From Comamonadaceae bacterium (GTDB taxonomy: Bacteria; Pseudomonadota; Gammaproteobacteria; Burkholderiales; Burkholderiaceae_C): 13,982 nucleotides of DNA. The notes beneath the pieces are model-generated. The model was given only the letters and a program-made list of their open reading frames with translations. It searched no databases and was not told where the DNA came from. Position numbers and translations under genes: made by a program. Numbering within the stretch: the first letter of the stretch is position 1; each line of letters begins with the position of its first letter. Positions 1 to 6,558 of this stretch are shown here, one piece after another. The stretch spans positions 1 to 13,982 of the forward strand of contig JAIXYA010000273.1 of the NCBI GenBank assembly GCA_027490485.1, read 5' to 3'.

Positions 1-1563
1 CAACGAGAGGTCGCCTAGAGGAGGGTGCCGCTCGAGCACGGTCACCCAGCTTGGACGCTCGAGTTGAATCTGATAGTCCCATTCGTGGTAATGCACTGGG
101 TCCGCGACAGGCTTTCGGCCCTCCAATGAGTTGATGCTCACCCCCTCTTGGTCAAGATAGAACTCAGTGGGCAGAACCCAAATTTCTTCAGCGTCATCAC
201 CAGCGTATTCGTTATTGACCTCGTTGATCATCTCCATCACGTTGACATTTTTTCGCACCTGTTTGGGTGCCCAAGTGGCCAGCAAAGCTGCCGCTTCGTT
301 GTAAGCCTCAGAGACCCAGACAGTTCGATTGTCATCGCGGTAGAGTGCATGCAATCCATCGGTTCGCGGATTGAACTCGGGCAGGCCCAGTTCAGACATC
401 TTCTGCGCCAACGCAATGCCTATGTTCAAACTGACCTGGTTGCTAGACAAGTCAGACTCGGCTTGAAACAAAGCCACACCTTCTTGAATCCAAGGATGTG
501 GGTCGCTGCTTTGCTCTTGCAACAATGCACGGGCCAATCGGTTGAGCAAATCACCCACACTTTGGGGTTCGACAAAATGGCTTGGTGGATGAAACAAAAG
601 CCAAGTCTCTCGCATATTCGGGAACTGACGGCATGCAAGGGTCTCCACCCGAGCATCCTCCAGCACCTCAATGATGGCCTTTTGCGTCGTATTGAGCGCC
701 TGCAATGACAAAGGGTCTCGGGTAAACACCAGATGCGCTGCACAATGGTTAACAGCCGCCCGATAAACCTCAGATCCGCTCAACAGATTTTCGGCTTTGT
801 CGCCTTCGGGGGGTTGGCGATAGTCATCGTAGGCATCTGGAATATGAACACAGAAATGCTCGATATAGGGCTTTAGCCCATCGCGACTTTCGTAATCACC
901 AGAGGTAGGGCGCAAAAAGAAATCGCGACCCCACATGGCCCGCAGGTAAATGTTCAAACGGCGCTGCACGTCTACAAACAGTGTCCCTTTGCGTTCTTGC
1001 TGTAAGACCGACAAGGCGTCGCTGCTTTGCAAAGCAAAATACTTGGCTTGGCCCTCAAAGTCTGTCTTATAGGCTTGTGCGCCCCACATGACCCAGCGTC
1101 TTAGCCCCCCTAGCGTGAGTTGCGAAAGCAAACGCTCAAGATTCTCAAGCATGGGACGCAAACCGCGTGGCGCTTGTGTCAAAACCAGAGACAAGACATT
1201 CAGATAGTTTCGAAAGAGGGTCTCGTCGCCTAAACGGTTAGCCGCCAAGGAGGATGTCCCAACCATCAGCGTCAGTATCGAGCCAGAGGTCTTGGAGGCC
1301 ATGCCAAGTAAAAAATTAAGCACATCGCTCAGCACACCTTCGCCGATCGAACGAACGACTTCGGGCATGGTCTGGATGTAACTCACCACCAACTCTTCAC
1401 CCCGACCTAAGTGGTGCAGGGCCAAAGCACCCTTGAGGTAATTGTCCAAACCACGGGCCGAAAACACCCGTGCGGCCTCTCCCCAAGAAGCTCTCATCAC
1501 ATCCAGAGCATCATTGGGTAAATCTTCCAGGATCTCTGGATAATCTTCAAGGTGGATGGCCAT
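1..1563 (-). CDS. cbbO: CbbO, RubisCO activase adaptor, N-terminal 521 residues (3' end outside window)
   Basis: Reading the minus strand from the ATG at 1563 gives 521 open codons to the left edge, starting MAIHLEDYPEILEDLPNDAL. CbbO is the partner of the AAA+ protein CbbQ. Together they form a CbbQO-type activase that uses ATP to remove inhibitory sugar phosphates from form I RubisCO, with CbbO bridging CbbQ to the substrate. Family members are roughly 750-800 residues, with a C-terminal von Willebrand factor A (MIDAS) domain. This fragment is the helical N-terminal part and stops before that domain; its last residues (HYHEWDYQIQ, then PSWVTVLE) resemble the stretch that precedes vWA. The start lies 32 bp after the cbbQ stop, with only a weak ribosome binding site. 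Identity rests on the cbbQ neighbour and general CbbO character. The metal-binding domain cannot be checked here. Confidence 0.88.
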   Translation of the reverse strand, partial: MAIHLEDYPEILEDLPNDALDVMRASWGEAARVFSARGLDNYLKGALALHHLGRGEELVVSYIQTMPEVVRSIGEGVLSDVLNFLLGMASKTSGSILTLMVGTSSLAANRLGDETLFRNYLNVLSLVLTQAPRGLRPMLENLERLLSQLTLGGLRRWVMWGAQAYKTDFEGQAKYFALQSSDALSVLQQERKGTLFVDVQRRLNIYLRAMWGRDFFLRPTSGDYESRDGLKPYIEHFCVHIPDAYDDYRQPPEGDKAENLLSGSEVYRAAVNHCAAHLVFTRDPLSLQALNTTQKAIIEVLEDARVETLACRQFPNMRETWLLFHPPSHFVEPQSVGDLLNRLARALLQEQSSDPHPWIQEGVALFQAESDLSSNQVSLNIGIALAQKMSELGLPEFNPRTDGLHALYRDDNRTVWVSEAYNEAAALLATWAPKQVRKNVNVMEMINEVNNEYAGDDAEEIWVLPTEFYLDQEGVSINSLEGRKPVADPVHYHEWDYQIQLERPSWVTVLERHPPLGDLSL

Positions 1564-1595
1564 GCGTTTCGATGGTTGTGGGGCTAACTGACGAA

Positions 1596-2513
1596 TCAGA
1601 AATAGGTGGTCACAGCTGAATCCAATGCATCGCGCATATCGGGGTCGTCTGTGATGGGGCGAACCAGCGCCACCCGACATGCGGCCAATGCAGAGACGCC
1701 CTGGGCAATCAGTGAACCCGCGTAGATCAGCATACGTGTGGACAGGCCTTCATCCAGGCCATGACCTTTGAGGTTCCGCGCACGCTCACCGATATGGACG
1801 AGTTTTTTCGCCACATCAAGCCCCACCCCGGATTCGTGCGCCACAATTTCGGCTTCAATCTCGTGCTCGGGGTAACTGAAATCCAAGGCGCCAAAACGCT
1901 GCTTGGTCGACTGCTTAAGGTCCTTCATCAGCGATTGGTAACCTGGGTTGTAGGAGATCACAATTTGAAAATCGGGGTGCGCTTGCAGCAACTCGCCTTT
2001 TTTCTCCAGGGGCAACACCCGTCGGGCGTCCGTCAATGGGTGGATCACCACCGTGGTGTCTTGCCGGGCCTCCACCACCTCATCGAGATAGCAAATCGCG
2101 CCATGCCGTGCAGCCAGGGCCAGAGGGCCATCTTGCCAATGGGTGCCATTGGCGTCGAGTAAAAATCTGCCCACCAGATCGGAAGCGGTCATGTCTTCAT
2201 TACAAGCCACGGTGATTAAAGGCTTGTTCAGCTTCCAAGCCATGTACTCGACAAAACGTGTCTTGCCGCAACCTGTGGGTCCTTTGAGCATGATGGGCAT
2301 GCGCACAGAGTAGGCGGCTTCGTAAAGCTCAACCTCATCAGCGACTGTGCGGTAATAAGGCTCGCCCACAACCCGGTGCTCGGCCAGTGGGTCCCCCGAC
2401 GCCGAAGAAGCAGAGGAAGCCGAACGCATCAGAAAAGAATCTGGCTGTGCGACCGATCGTGACATAGCCTGCTGTCGCGGCAAATAGGTTCTTGGGTTGT
2501 TATTGTTAGGCAT
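1596..2513 (-). CDS. cbbQ: CbbQ, AAA+ (MoxR family) RubisCO activase ATPase, with N-terminal extension
   Basis: 305 residues from the ATG at 2513. CbbQ hexamers hydrolyse ATP to remodel RubisCO together with CbbO, and in carboxysome bacteria they associate with the shell. Walker A is GPTGCGKT at residues 78-85 and Walker B is ICYLDE at 140-145. The block [12 protein letters not shown] (105-116) and the stretch [20 protein letters not shown] (186-205) are typical of CbbQ/NorQ. The AAA+ core begins near residue 45, so about 45 extra residues precede it: [17 protein letters not shown], then the Ser-rich [10 protein letters not shown] (31-40). Usual CbbQ proteins are about 265-270 residues. The 2513 ATG is preferred because AGGGA lies a few bases upstream; an in-frame TTG at 2564 would overlap mcdB. 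A start at M17 or M29 would shorten the extension. Confidence 0.95.
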   Translation of the reverse strand: MPNNNNPRTYLPRQQAMSRSVAQPDSFLMRSASSASSASGDPLAEHRVVGEPYYRTVADEVELYEAAYSVRMPIMLKGPTGCGKTRFVEYMAWKLNKPLITVACNEDMTASDLVGRFLLDANGTHWQDGPLALAARHGAICYLDEVVEARQDTTVVIHPLTDARRVLPLEKKGELLQAHPDFQIVISYNPGYQSLMKDLKQSTKQRFGALDFSYPEHEIEAEIVAHESGVGLDVAKKLVHIGERARNLKGHGLDEGLSTRMLIYAGSLIAQGVSALAACRVALVRPITDDPDMRDALDSAVTTYF

Positions 2514-2532
2514 GCGTATTCCCTGCTCAGGG

Positions 2533-2763
2533 TCAATCGGGCCAGATGCGCTCTGGAAAACCAAAACCCGAAGAAGTTATGGGCTTAGCCTTGGGTGTGG
2601 GTTTGGGTCGTTGCTGGCTTTTGGGTTGAGTCACAGGCTCATTCACGGCCAAAGCCTTAGGCTGAGTTTTTTTGATGGCTTTCGCGACGGGCTTAGCAGG
2701 GGCTTGGCCACCTTCTTTGGCTTGGCGCAAACTTGCCGAGAGTTTGTCTTTCAAATTCGTCAT
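2533..2763 (-). CDS. mcdB: McdB-like carboxysome positioning protein (alpha type)
   Basis: 76-residue protein, very basic and low-complexity, rich in Lys, Pro, Gln and Ala in its middle. It ends in [10 protein letters not shown], the Trp-containing C-terminal signature I associate with alpha-carboxysome McdB proteins. In the McdAB system McdB coats carboxysomes and stimulates release of the ATPase McdA from DNA, so that carboxysomes spread over the nucleoid and are inherited evenly. The start codon overlaps the mcdA stop by four bases (ATGA), so translation is probably coupled; cbbQ begins 19 bp downstream. Composition and position next to a ParA-type ATPase inside a cso operon support the call. 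Sequence alone gives no fold, and the protein is small, so the assignment depends on the C-terminal motif and context. Confidence 0.82.
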   Translation of the reverse strand: MTNLKDKLSASLRQAKEGGQAPAKPVAKAIKKTQPKALAVNEPVTQPKSQQRPKPTPKAKPITSSGFGFPERIWPD

Positions 2764-3395
2764 TTTGTGAGGACCTCTTTGATGATGGCTTCAATGTCTG
2801 CCATGGCAGGCGAACCACGTCCACCCATTTGGTAGACCGACACGCCATCGAGTGCTGCATTGCGAAATGCAGCACGCCGCCGAATACGGGACTTCAACAC
2901 GGGCAACCCAAAGTCGGCCAAAGCTTCTGTCATGGCGGCAGAAAAGGCGCTTTGGGGTTCCATTTGGTTCAGCACCAAATAGGCCTTGAGTTGGGGCCTA
3001 AGACGACGCGCTTCGTCAATTTCTTGTGGCAGTCGCAGGCTTGCCCAAAGGTCGACAGGCGAGGGCAACACCGGTATGAGGGCCAGATCACAGGCTCGCA
3101 AAGCTTGAATCGAGGCATGGCTTTCCAAGGAAGGCGGGCAGTCCAACACCACATGTCTGAAAGCTCGAAAACTCTGACGCAAACCATCGGCGTTCCATTT
3201 GCCTTGGATCTGCTTGACTGGAACGGGAAAAGGGGTACTGCCCTGACTGGCCCACTGCAAGGCAGAGCCCTGGGGATCTAAGTCAACCAATACAGTATTG
3301 AAACGCGTGGCCAATCCAGCGGCCAAATTCATGGCCAGCGTTGTTTTTCCAGCACCACCCTTTTGATTGATAACGGCTGTAACGTGCGTGGCCAT
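2760..3395 (-). CDS. mcdA: McdA, ParA-family ATPase for carboxysome distribution
   Basis: 211 residues, normal for a short ParA/MinD-type ATPase. The deviant Walker A motif KGGAGKTT (12-19) has the signature first Lys. [10 protein letters not shown] (35-44) carries the Walker A' aspartates, and VVLDCPP (82-88) is Walker B. There is no N-terminal helix-turn-helix, unlike plasmid ParA proteins that also autoregulate. Such ATPases dimerise on ATP, coat the nucleoid without sequence specificity and are released by a partner. Here the partner is the overlapping mcdB. Placement between acRAF and mcdB inside the carboxysome operon argues for carboxysome positioning rather than plasmid or chromosome partition; no parB or parS-like site is seen. 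The gene starts three bases after the acRAF stop, which implies translational coupling. Confidence 0.92.
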   Translation of the reverse strand: MATHVTAVINQKGGAGKTTLAMNLAAGLATRFNTVLVDLDPQGSALQWASQGSTPFPVPVKQIQGKWNADGLRQSFRAFRHVVLDCPPSLESHASIQALRACDLALIPVLPSPVDLWASLRLPQEIDEARRLRPQLKAYLVLNQMEPQSAFSAAMTEALADFGLPVLKSRIRRRAAFRNAALDGVSVYQMGGRGSPAMADIEAIIKEVLTK

Positions 3396-3398
3396 ATC

Positions 3399-3659
3399 TC
3401 AATACCCAGTCGGCTTGTAAAGGGCGTCAATTCGCTGAGCGAGCGAATGATTGGCTTGACCTGAATCAGTCGGGTCAAGGGTGACATTGACATAGGTACT
3501 GCTGAAATTGATGTTCTGTGGATGCACACCGTCGGCTTGCACCAATTCGGACAAGGCATCCATGAAGTCCCTTGTTTGAGCGTACCGCTCAAAATCGAAA
3601 CGTCGAAACAAGGTTGGGGTCTTTCCGCGAGCTTCCCATTTTCCGATTGGATCAGCCAT
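3399..3659 (-). CDS. acRAF: acRAF, pterin-carbinolamine-dehydratase-like RubisCO assembly factor
   Basis: 86-residue protein of the PCD-like fold found in nearly all alpha-carboxysome operons, where it acts as a chaperone for form IA RubisCO assembly rather than as an active dehydratase. The sequence begins MADPIGKWEARGKTPTLFRR and contains RFDFERYAQTRDFMDALSEL (20-39), followed by the beta strand region NINFSSTYVNVTLD (49-62). True dehydratases carry a paired-histidine catalytic motif in the central helix region. That motif is not evident here, which fits a non-enzymatic role. The start overlaps the end of the upstream bacterioferritin-like gene by eight bases and the stop is three bases from mcdA, so the three genes are packed together. 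The fold assignment is by family resemblance and operon position. Confidence 0.87.
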   Translation of the reverse strand: MADPIGKWEARGKTPTLFRRFDFERYAQTRDFMDALSELVQADGVHPQNINFSSTYVNVTLDPTDSGQANHSLAQRIDALYKPTGY

Positions 3660-4089
3660 GGTTGTTACGCTCCGAAATCATTTGTTCAAGTTCAGTTAAA
3701 TGAACACGCTCCTCATCCAAAATCGAATTCATCAAAGCAGAAAATCCTGCATCTCGCACACGGTTCGCGTGCAAAACAGCCTCTTGGTAGATGTGAATCG
3801 CTTCACGCTCCAACTGCCGATTGGCCAGTAACAATTGATCCACCGTTCGACCGAGTCTGGCAGGTGCAAGAGCCGACGCATTCGGAGCAACGCCAAGCAT
3901 GATGAGCTGCTCCATCAGCATCTCCGCATGCACCAGTTCACCCACTGCTTCTTGCTTCAAGTAGTTGGCCAATGATGTTTCACCCCACAATTTTGCCAGT
4001 ACGCTTTGTGCTTGGTACTGCTGAACGGCACTTAACTCATGCGTTAGCGCCCTGTTTAACCAGCCCAGTGTTTGGGGATTTGCATTCAT
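3652..4089 (-). CDS. Carboxysome-associated bacterioferritin-like diiron protein
   Basis: 145 residues forming a four-helix ferritin-like protein. All six diiron ligands fall at exactly the Escherichia coli bacterioferritin positions: E18, E51, H54, E94, E127 and H130. Y25 is also retained. Position 52, the axial haem Met of Bfr, is Leu here. Bfr is about 158 residues; this protein stops near residue 145, with no room for the fifth helix that lines the four-fold axis of the 24-mer. It is therefore probably a haem-free diiron protein that may not build a normal cage. Related genes accompany many alpha-carboxysome operons, where their function (iron, oxygen or redox chemistry) is not established. 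It starts 33 bp after csoS1 with no good ribosome binding site and overlaps acRAF by eight bases. Confidence 0.85.
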   Translation of the reverse strand: MNANPQTLGWLNRALTHELSAVQQYQAQSVLAKLWGETSLANYLKQEAVGELVHAEMLMEQLIMLGVAPNASALAPARLGRTVDQLLLANRQLEREAIHIYQEAVLHANRVRDAGFSALMNSILDEERVHLTELEQMISERNNHG

Positions 4090-4122
4090 GGTCTGATTAA
4101 GTTTAGTTCACAAAGGTTCAGG

Positions 4123-4461
4123 TCAACTGCGAACCATGGTGATTTCGCCATCGAGACCATTGCCATTGCCATCAGGCGATGTGGGCAACATGCCTTCCAC
4201 TTCGTTGTGGACTCGGGCAATGATGTGTGCTGCCACCAAGCCATCACCCACACGCTCGCATGCATCCGCACCTGCACGAACCGCTGCGTTGACTGCACCA
4301 GTTTCGCCACGCACCAACACGGTCACGTAACCACCGCCGACAAACTGGCGACCGACCAAGCGAACTTCAGCCGCTTTGGTCATCGCGTCCGCCGCTTCAA
4401 TCGCAGGCACCAAGCCACGCGTTTCAATCATGCCTAATGCAATTCCTCTGTTATCTGCCAT
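4123..4461 (-). CDS. csoS1: CsoS1, BMC-H hexameric shell facet protein
   Basis: 112 residues. Residues 5-96 are almost the canonical CsoS1A sequence (GIALGMIETRGLVPAIEAAD, then VRAGADACERVGDGLVAAHI). Hexamers tile the carboxysome facets, and the pore loop FVGGGY (40-45) lines the central hole through which bicarbonate, RuBP and 3-phosphoglycerate are thought to pass. Typical CsoS1A/C is about 98 residues. This protein adds a tail, DGNGNGLDGEITMVRS (97-112), which makes it resemble the longer CsoS1B class. It is the only BMC-H gene in the operon, whereas Halothiobacillus has three in tandem. A strong AAGGAG-type ribosome binding site sits upstream, within a U-rich 59-bp leader, as expected for the most abundant shell component. 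Confidence 0.98.
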   Translation of the reverse strand: MADNRGIALGMIETRGLVPAIEAADAMTKAAEVRLVGRQFVGGGYVTVLVRGETGAVNAAVRAGADACERVGDGLVAAHIIARVHNEVEGMLPTSPDGNGNGLDGEITMVRS

Positions 4462-4520
4462 TTTTAAAACTCCTTAGTGAACAAAAAAAAGAAAACAAAC
4501 TACCTCGAAACAGTGGTCAT

Positions 4521-4766
4521 TCAAGTGACCCATTGATCAATGATTCCGCATATCGTCAGATCAGTGATGACCTTGGAGTCACTCATCGCAAACCGCGCCG
4601 CGCTTCCGCTGGCAGTGAACACCCATTTACCCTCAGGCACGCCCACCGCATCGGTGGCCACGGACAGTTCGCCCAGCTGGCTCTCGAGAACCCGCAGAGA
4701 TGCTGATTGCAAACCCTGTACCCTGCGGGTACAGACCAACTCATCCCTGACGCGCATGATGTCCAT
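4521..4766 (-). CDS. csoS4B: CsoS4B, BMC-P pentameric vertex protein
   Basis: 81 residues of the EutN/CcmL/CsoS4 fold. Pentamers of this family cap the twelve vertices of the icosahedral shell and keep it gas-tight. The sequence runs MDIMRVRDELVCTRRVQGLQ, then VATDAVGVPEGKWVFTASGS, AARF and finally LTICGIIDQW. The last motif matches the GIID-x-W ending of CsoS4A, encoded just upstream. The start is placed at 4766, where ATG overlaps the csoS4A stop by one base (TGATG), giving coupled translation and a near-equal supply of both pentamers. An internal ATG three codons later (M4) would give almost the same protein. Assignment as B rather than A follows gene order and the shorter, Cys-containing N-terminal strand (VCTRRV). 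Confidence 0.95.
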   Translation of the reverse strand: MDIMRVRDELVCTRRVQGLQSASLRVLESQLGELSVATDAVGVPEGKWVFTASGSAARFAMSDSKVITDLTICGIIDQWVT

Positions 4767-5023
4767 CAGACAGTCTCCCCTTGCCAGTTATCAATGATCC
4801 CGACAATGGTGAGGTCCGATGGGAACTCTCTGCTACCTGCTGCATCACGTGCAGCGGACGAACCGACACAAATCACCCAATCACCCGGAATACAACCCAC
4901 TGCATCAACCGCGACGCTGCGTGGACCACCCGCTTTTTCTTGGACAACCAGCAAGGGGCGGTGACCAAACGTGTTGATTCGGTTGGTGGAAACCAGCGTC
5001 TTTTCAACTTTCATGATTTTCAT
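4766..5023 (-). CDS. csoS4A: CsoS4A, BMC-P pentameric vertex protein
   Basis: 85 residues from the ATG at 5023, beginning MKIMKVEKTLVSTNRINTFG. The core VAVDAVGCIPGDWVICVGSS with AAR (38-60) and the ending LTIVGIIDNW (71-80) are hallmarks of the carboxysomal BMC-P family, whose pentamers close the shell vertices. The open frame continues upstream to 5356 without a stop, but this start is chosen because it matches the family N-terminus and is preceded by AAGGGG at proper spacing. The longer frame would run deep into csoSCA. It lies 25 bp after the csoSCA stop and overlaps csoS4B by one base. The residues around GSSAAR (54-59) form the narrow pentamer pore region in known structures. Confidence 0.96.
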   Translation of the reverse strand: MKIMKVEKTLVSTNRINTFGHRPLLVVQEKAGGPRSVAVDAVGCIPGDWVICVGSSAARDAAGSREFPSDLTIVGIIDNWQGETV

Positions 5024-5048
5024 TTTTGCCCCTTGATGTCTGTAAACA

Positions 5049-6536
5049 TTAATGAACAACCGCCGTCTGGCTCGACTCGACCCAAGTGCAGCGCTCAGAG
5101 CGATCCAGGTCGCTGATCGCCATCTGGCACTGCAAAAAACCTTGTGTATGCAAAGATGCATAGCGAGATTCGATGGCCGATTTGACCCGCTGGCAACGAT
5201 GGATGGTTCGCTCTCGAGCACCTGGGACGCGTGAACAGTAGTGGAAATGGACAAGCACAGGAATGGGCAAACCACGACTGACATTGAGTCCCGTGAAGAT
5301 CTTGATCCCCACGTCCAAGTCAGCTGCGCCTTCTTCCACGGTATCAAGATGGGCAAAGTAAAACTTGTTACGCAGTTGCAGCTCGTTCATGGCTTCACCC
5401 GCACAAATAAAACGCTCGTTGTGACCGATGTCGCTGTAGCGACCGTCGTGGTGCTGAATGACGTATTCAATTTGCGACAAATTGGCCTCCAATAGGCGCT
5501 CAATCAGGCGCTGCATGCCTGAACGCAAACCACAATCACGCGCTGCGCTGGTCACTGTACGGGTAATCGCTTCGCGAGCAGACTGTGCGCTTAAGCCCAG
5601 CGTATCTTTGAAAATTTGTGCACTGTCCACATAGCGCTGTGCAGAATGGGCCGATTGGTTATCGGGCAGATGCACACGAATGGCATCGGTGTCGGTGTCC
5701 ATGCCAATTAACAGCGTCTCGGGGGCAGCGCCCAGACCAAAACTGTTATCGATTGCAGCGCGCAATTCATTCAATTTGTCGATAGCCGCTATCGTGGCTT
5801 GATGATCCTGACTTCCATGGGCAGCACAACCTTGGTGACTGGGGTTGGATGTGCTGTAGTGGTAAACAGCTATCTTCAAATAATTACAGCTGTCACTGCC
5901 CTTTGCATTTGAGCTGAGGCGTTCAAGTTCGCGCAGTGTCCAGTCAGACACATCGCCCTCAATGTCAAACAAAGCCCCAGCATAGGCTTTCAGATAGACA
6001 GACTCATTGGGCGCCAAACGAAAAACAAATGGAAGCAAACCTTGCAAACGTCCATCGGCACATGGGCTGATATCCAAAGTGTGATAGCCACAAGCTTGAA
6101 GAAACGGCGCATCAATGGCCATGCGACTCAACCAAGGGGACTGATCCTCAGCCGACCCATCGATACAAGCTTTGAAACTGCGGAAAATACAGTGCGCATA
6201 CAAGGACCGCAGGTCCAAACCACTGATCCAAGCGTCGCCCAACATAATTTCTGGCAAGTCGTAACCCAATTGAGATTGGGCCAATTGCTGAGCCTGCGGT
6301 ACAAAGTCCCGCTCATGCTGTAAGCCAGACAATGTTTTTAACAGCTCTACGATCGGCGTGAAGCGCCCACGCACTTTACGCTCGTAGGCATACAGCCGCT
6401 CATTCAAATCTTGGTCAACCAGTGCATGTTCACAACTCTGATTGGCACCCACCACACAAGCCGGGTTACCCAGAGCCTGCGGTTGTCGATGCGCTGAAGC
6501 TGATCGCATCGCGTGGAGTCGTTTGAGCGTATTCAT
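5049..6536 (-). CDS. csoSCA: CsoSCA, carboxysomal carbonic anhydrase (CsoS3)
   Basis: 495 residues, close to the roughly 515 of Halothiobacillus CsoSCA. It is an epsilon/beta-type zinc carbonic anhydrase that makes CO2 from bicarbonate beside RubisCO inside the shell. The zinc and catalytic set is recognisable: C159, D161 and R163 in CADGR, then H226 and C237 separated by eleven residues, as in Halothiobacillus (C173, D175, R177, H242, C253). C237 is followed by AAHGS. The N-terminal 45 residues are basic and look disordered. In the family this tail binds RubisCO, and here it contains LKRLHAM (4-10), which resembles a CsoS2 N-repeat. The degenerate C-terminal half (after about 380) is the expected non-catalytic lobe. 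The start is 22 bp after the csoS2 stop, with only a weak ribosome binding site. Confidence 0.97.
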   Translation of the reverse strand: MNTLKRLHAMRSASAHRQPQALGNPACVVGANQSCEHALVDQDLNERLYAYERKVRGRFTPIVELLKTLSGLQHERDFVPQAQQLAQSQLGYDLPEIMLGDAWISGLDLRSLYAHCIFRSFKACIDGSAEDQSPWLSRMAIDAPFLQACGYHTLDISPCADGRLQGLLPFVFRLAPNESVYLKAYAGALFDIEGDVSDWTLRELERLSSNAKGSDSCNYLKIAVYHYSTSNPSHQGCAAHGSQDHQATIAAIDKLNELRAAIDNSFGLGAAPETLLIGMDTDTDAIRVHLPDNQSAHSAQRYVDSAQIFKDTLGLSAQSAREAITRTVTSAARDCGLRSGMQRLIERLLEANLSQIEYVIQHHDGRYSDIGHNERFICAGEAMNELQLRNKFYFAHLDTVEEGAADLDVGIKIFTGLNVSRGLPIPVLVHFHYCSRVPGARERTIHRCQRVKSAIESRYASLHTQGFLQCQMAISDLDRSERCTWVESSQTAVVH

Positions 6537-6558
6537 GGCAGTATCTTGGAAACCTCAC

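Noticed and set aside
148..708. 186-codon plus-strand open frame at the left edge
   Set aside because: The minus strand encodes a continuous CbbO sequence across the whole stretch; the plus-strand frame has no recognisable features.
2514..2564. TTG start for cbbQ at 2564
   Set aside because: It would overlap mcdB by about 30 bases without a ribosome binding site, whereas the ATG at 2513 has one.
2700..2763. A fourth copy of the L-x-R-x-x-A-M motif in McdB (SLRQAK)
   Set aside because: Only RQA matches and the spacing and Met are missing, so it does not meet the pattern seen in CsoS2, CsoSCA and CbbQ.
5024..5356. Longer csoS4A reading frame reaching 5356
   Set aside because: It runs through the end of csoSCA; the family N-terminus and ribosome binding site fix the start at 5023.
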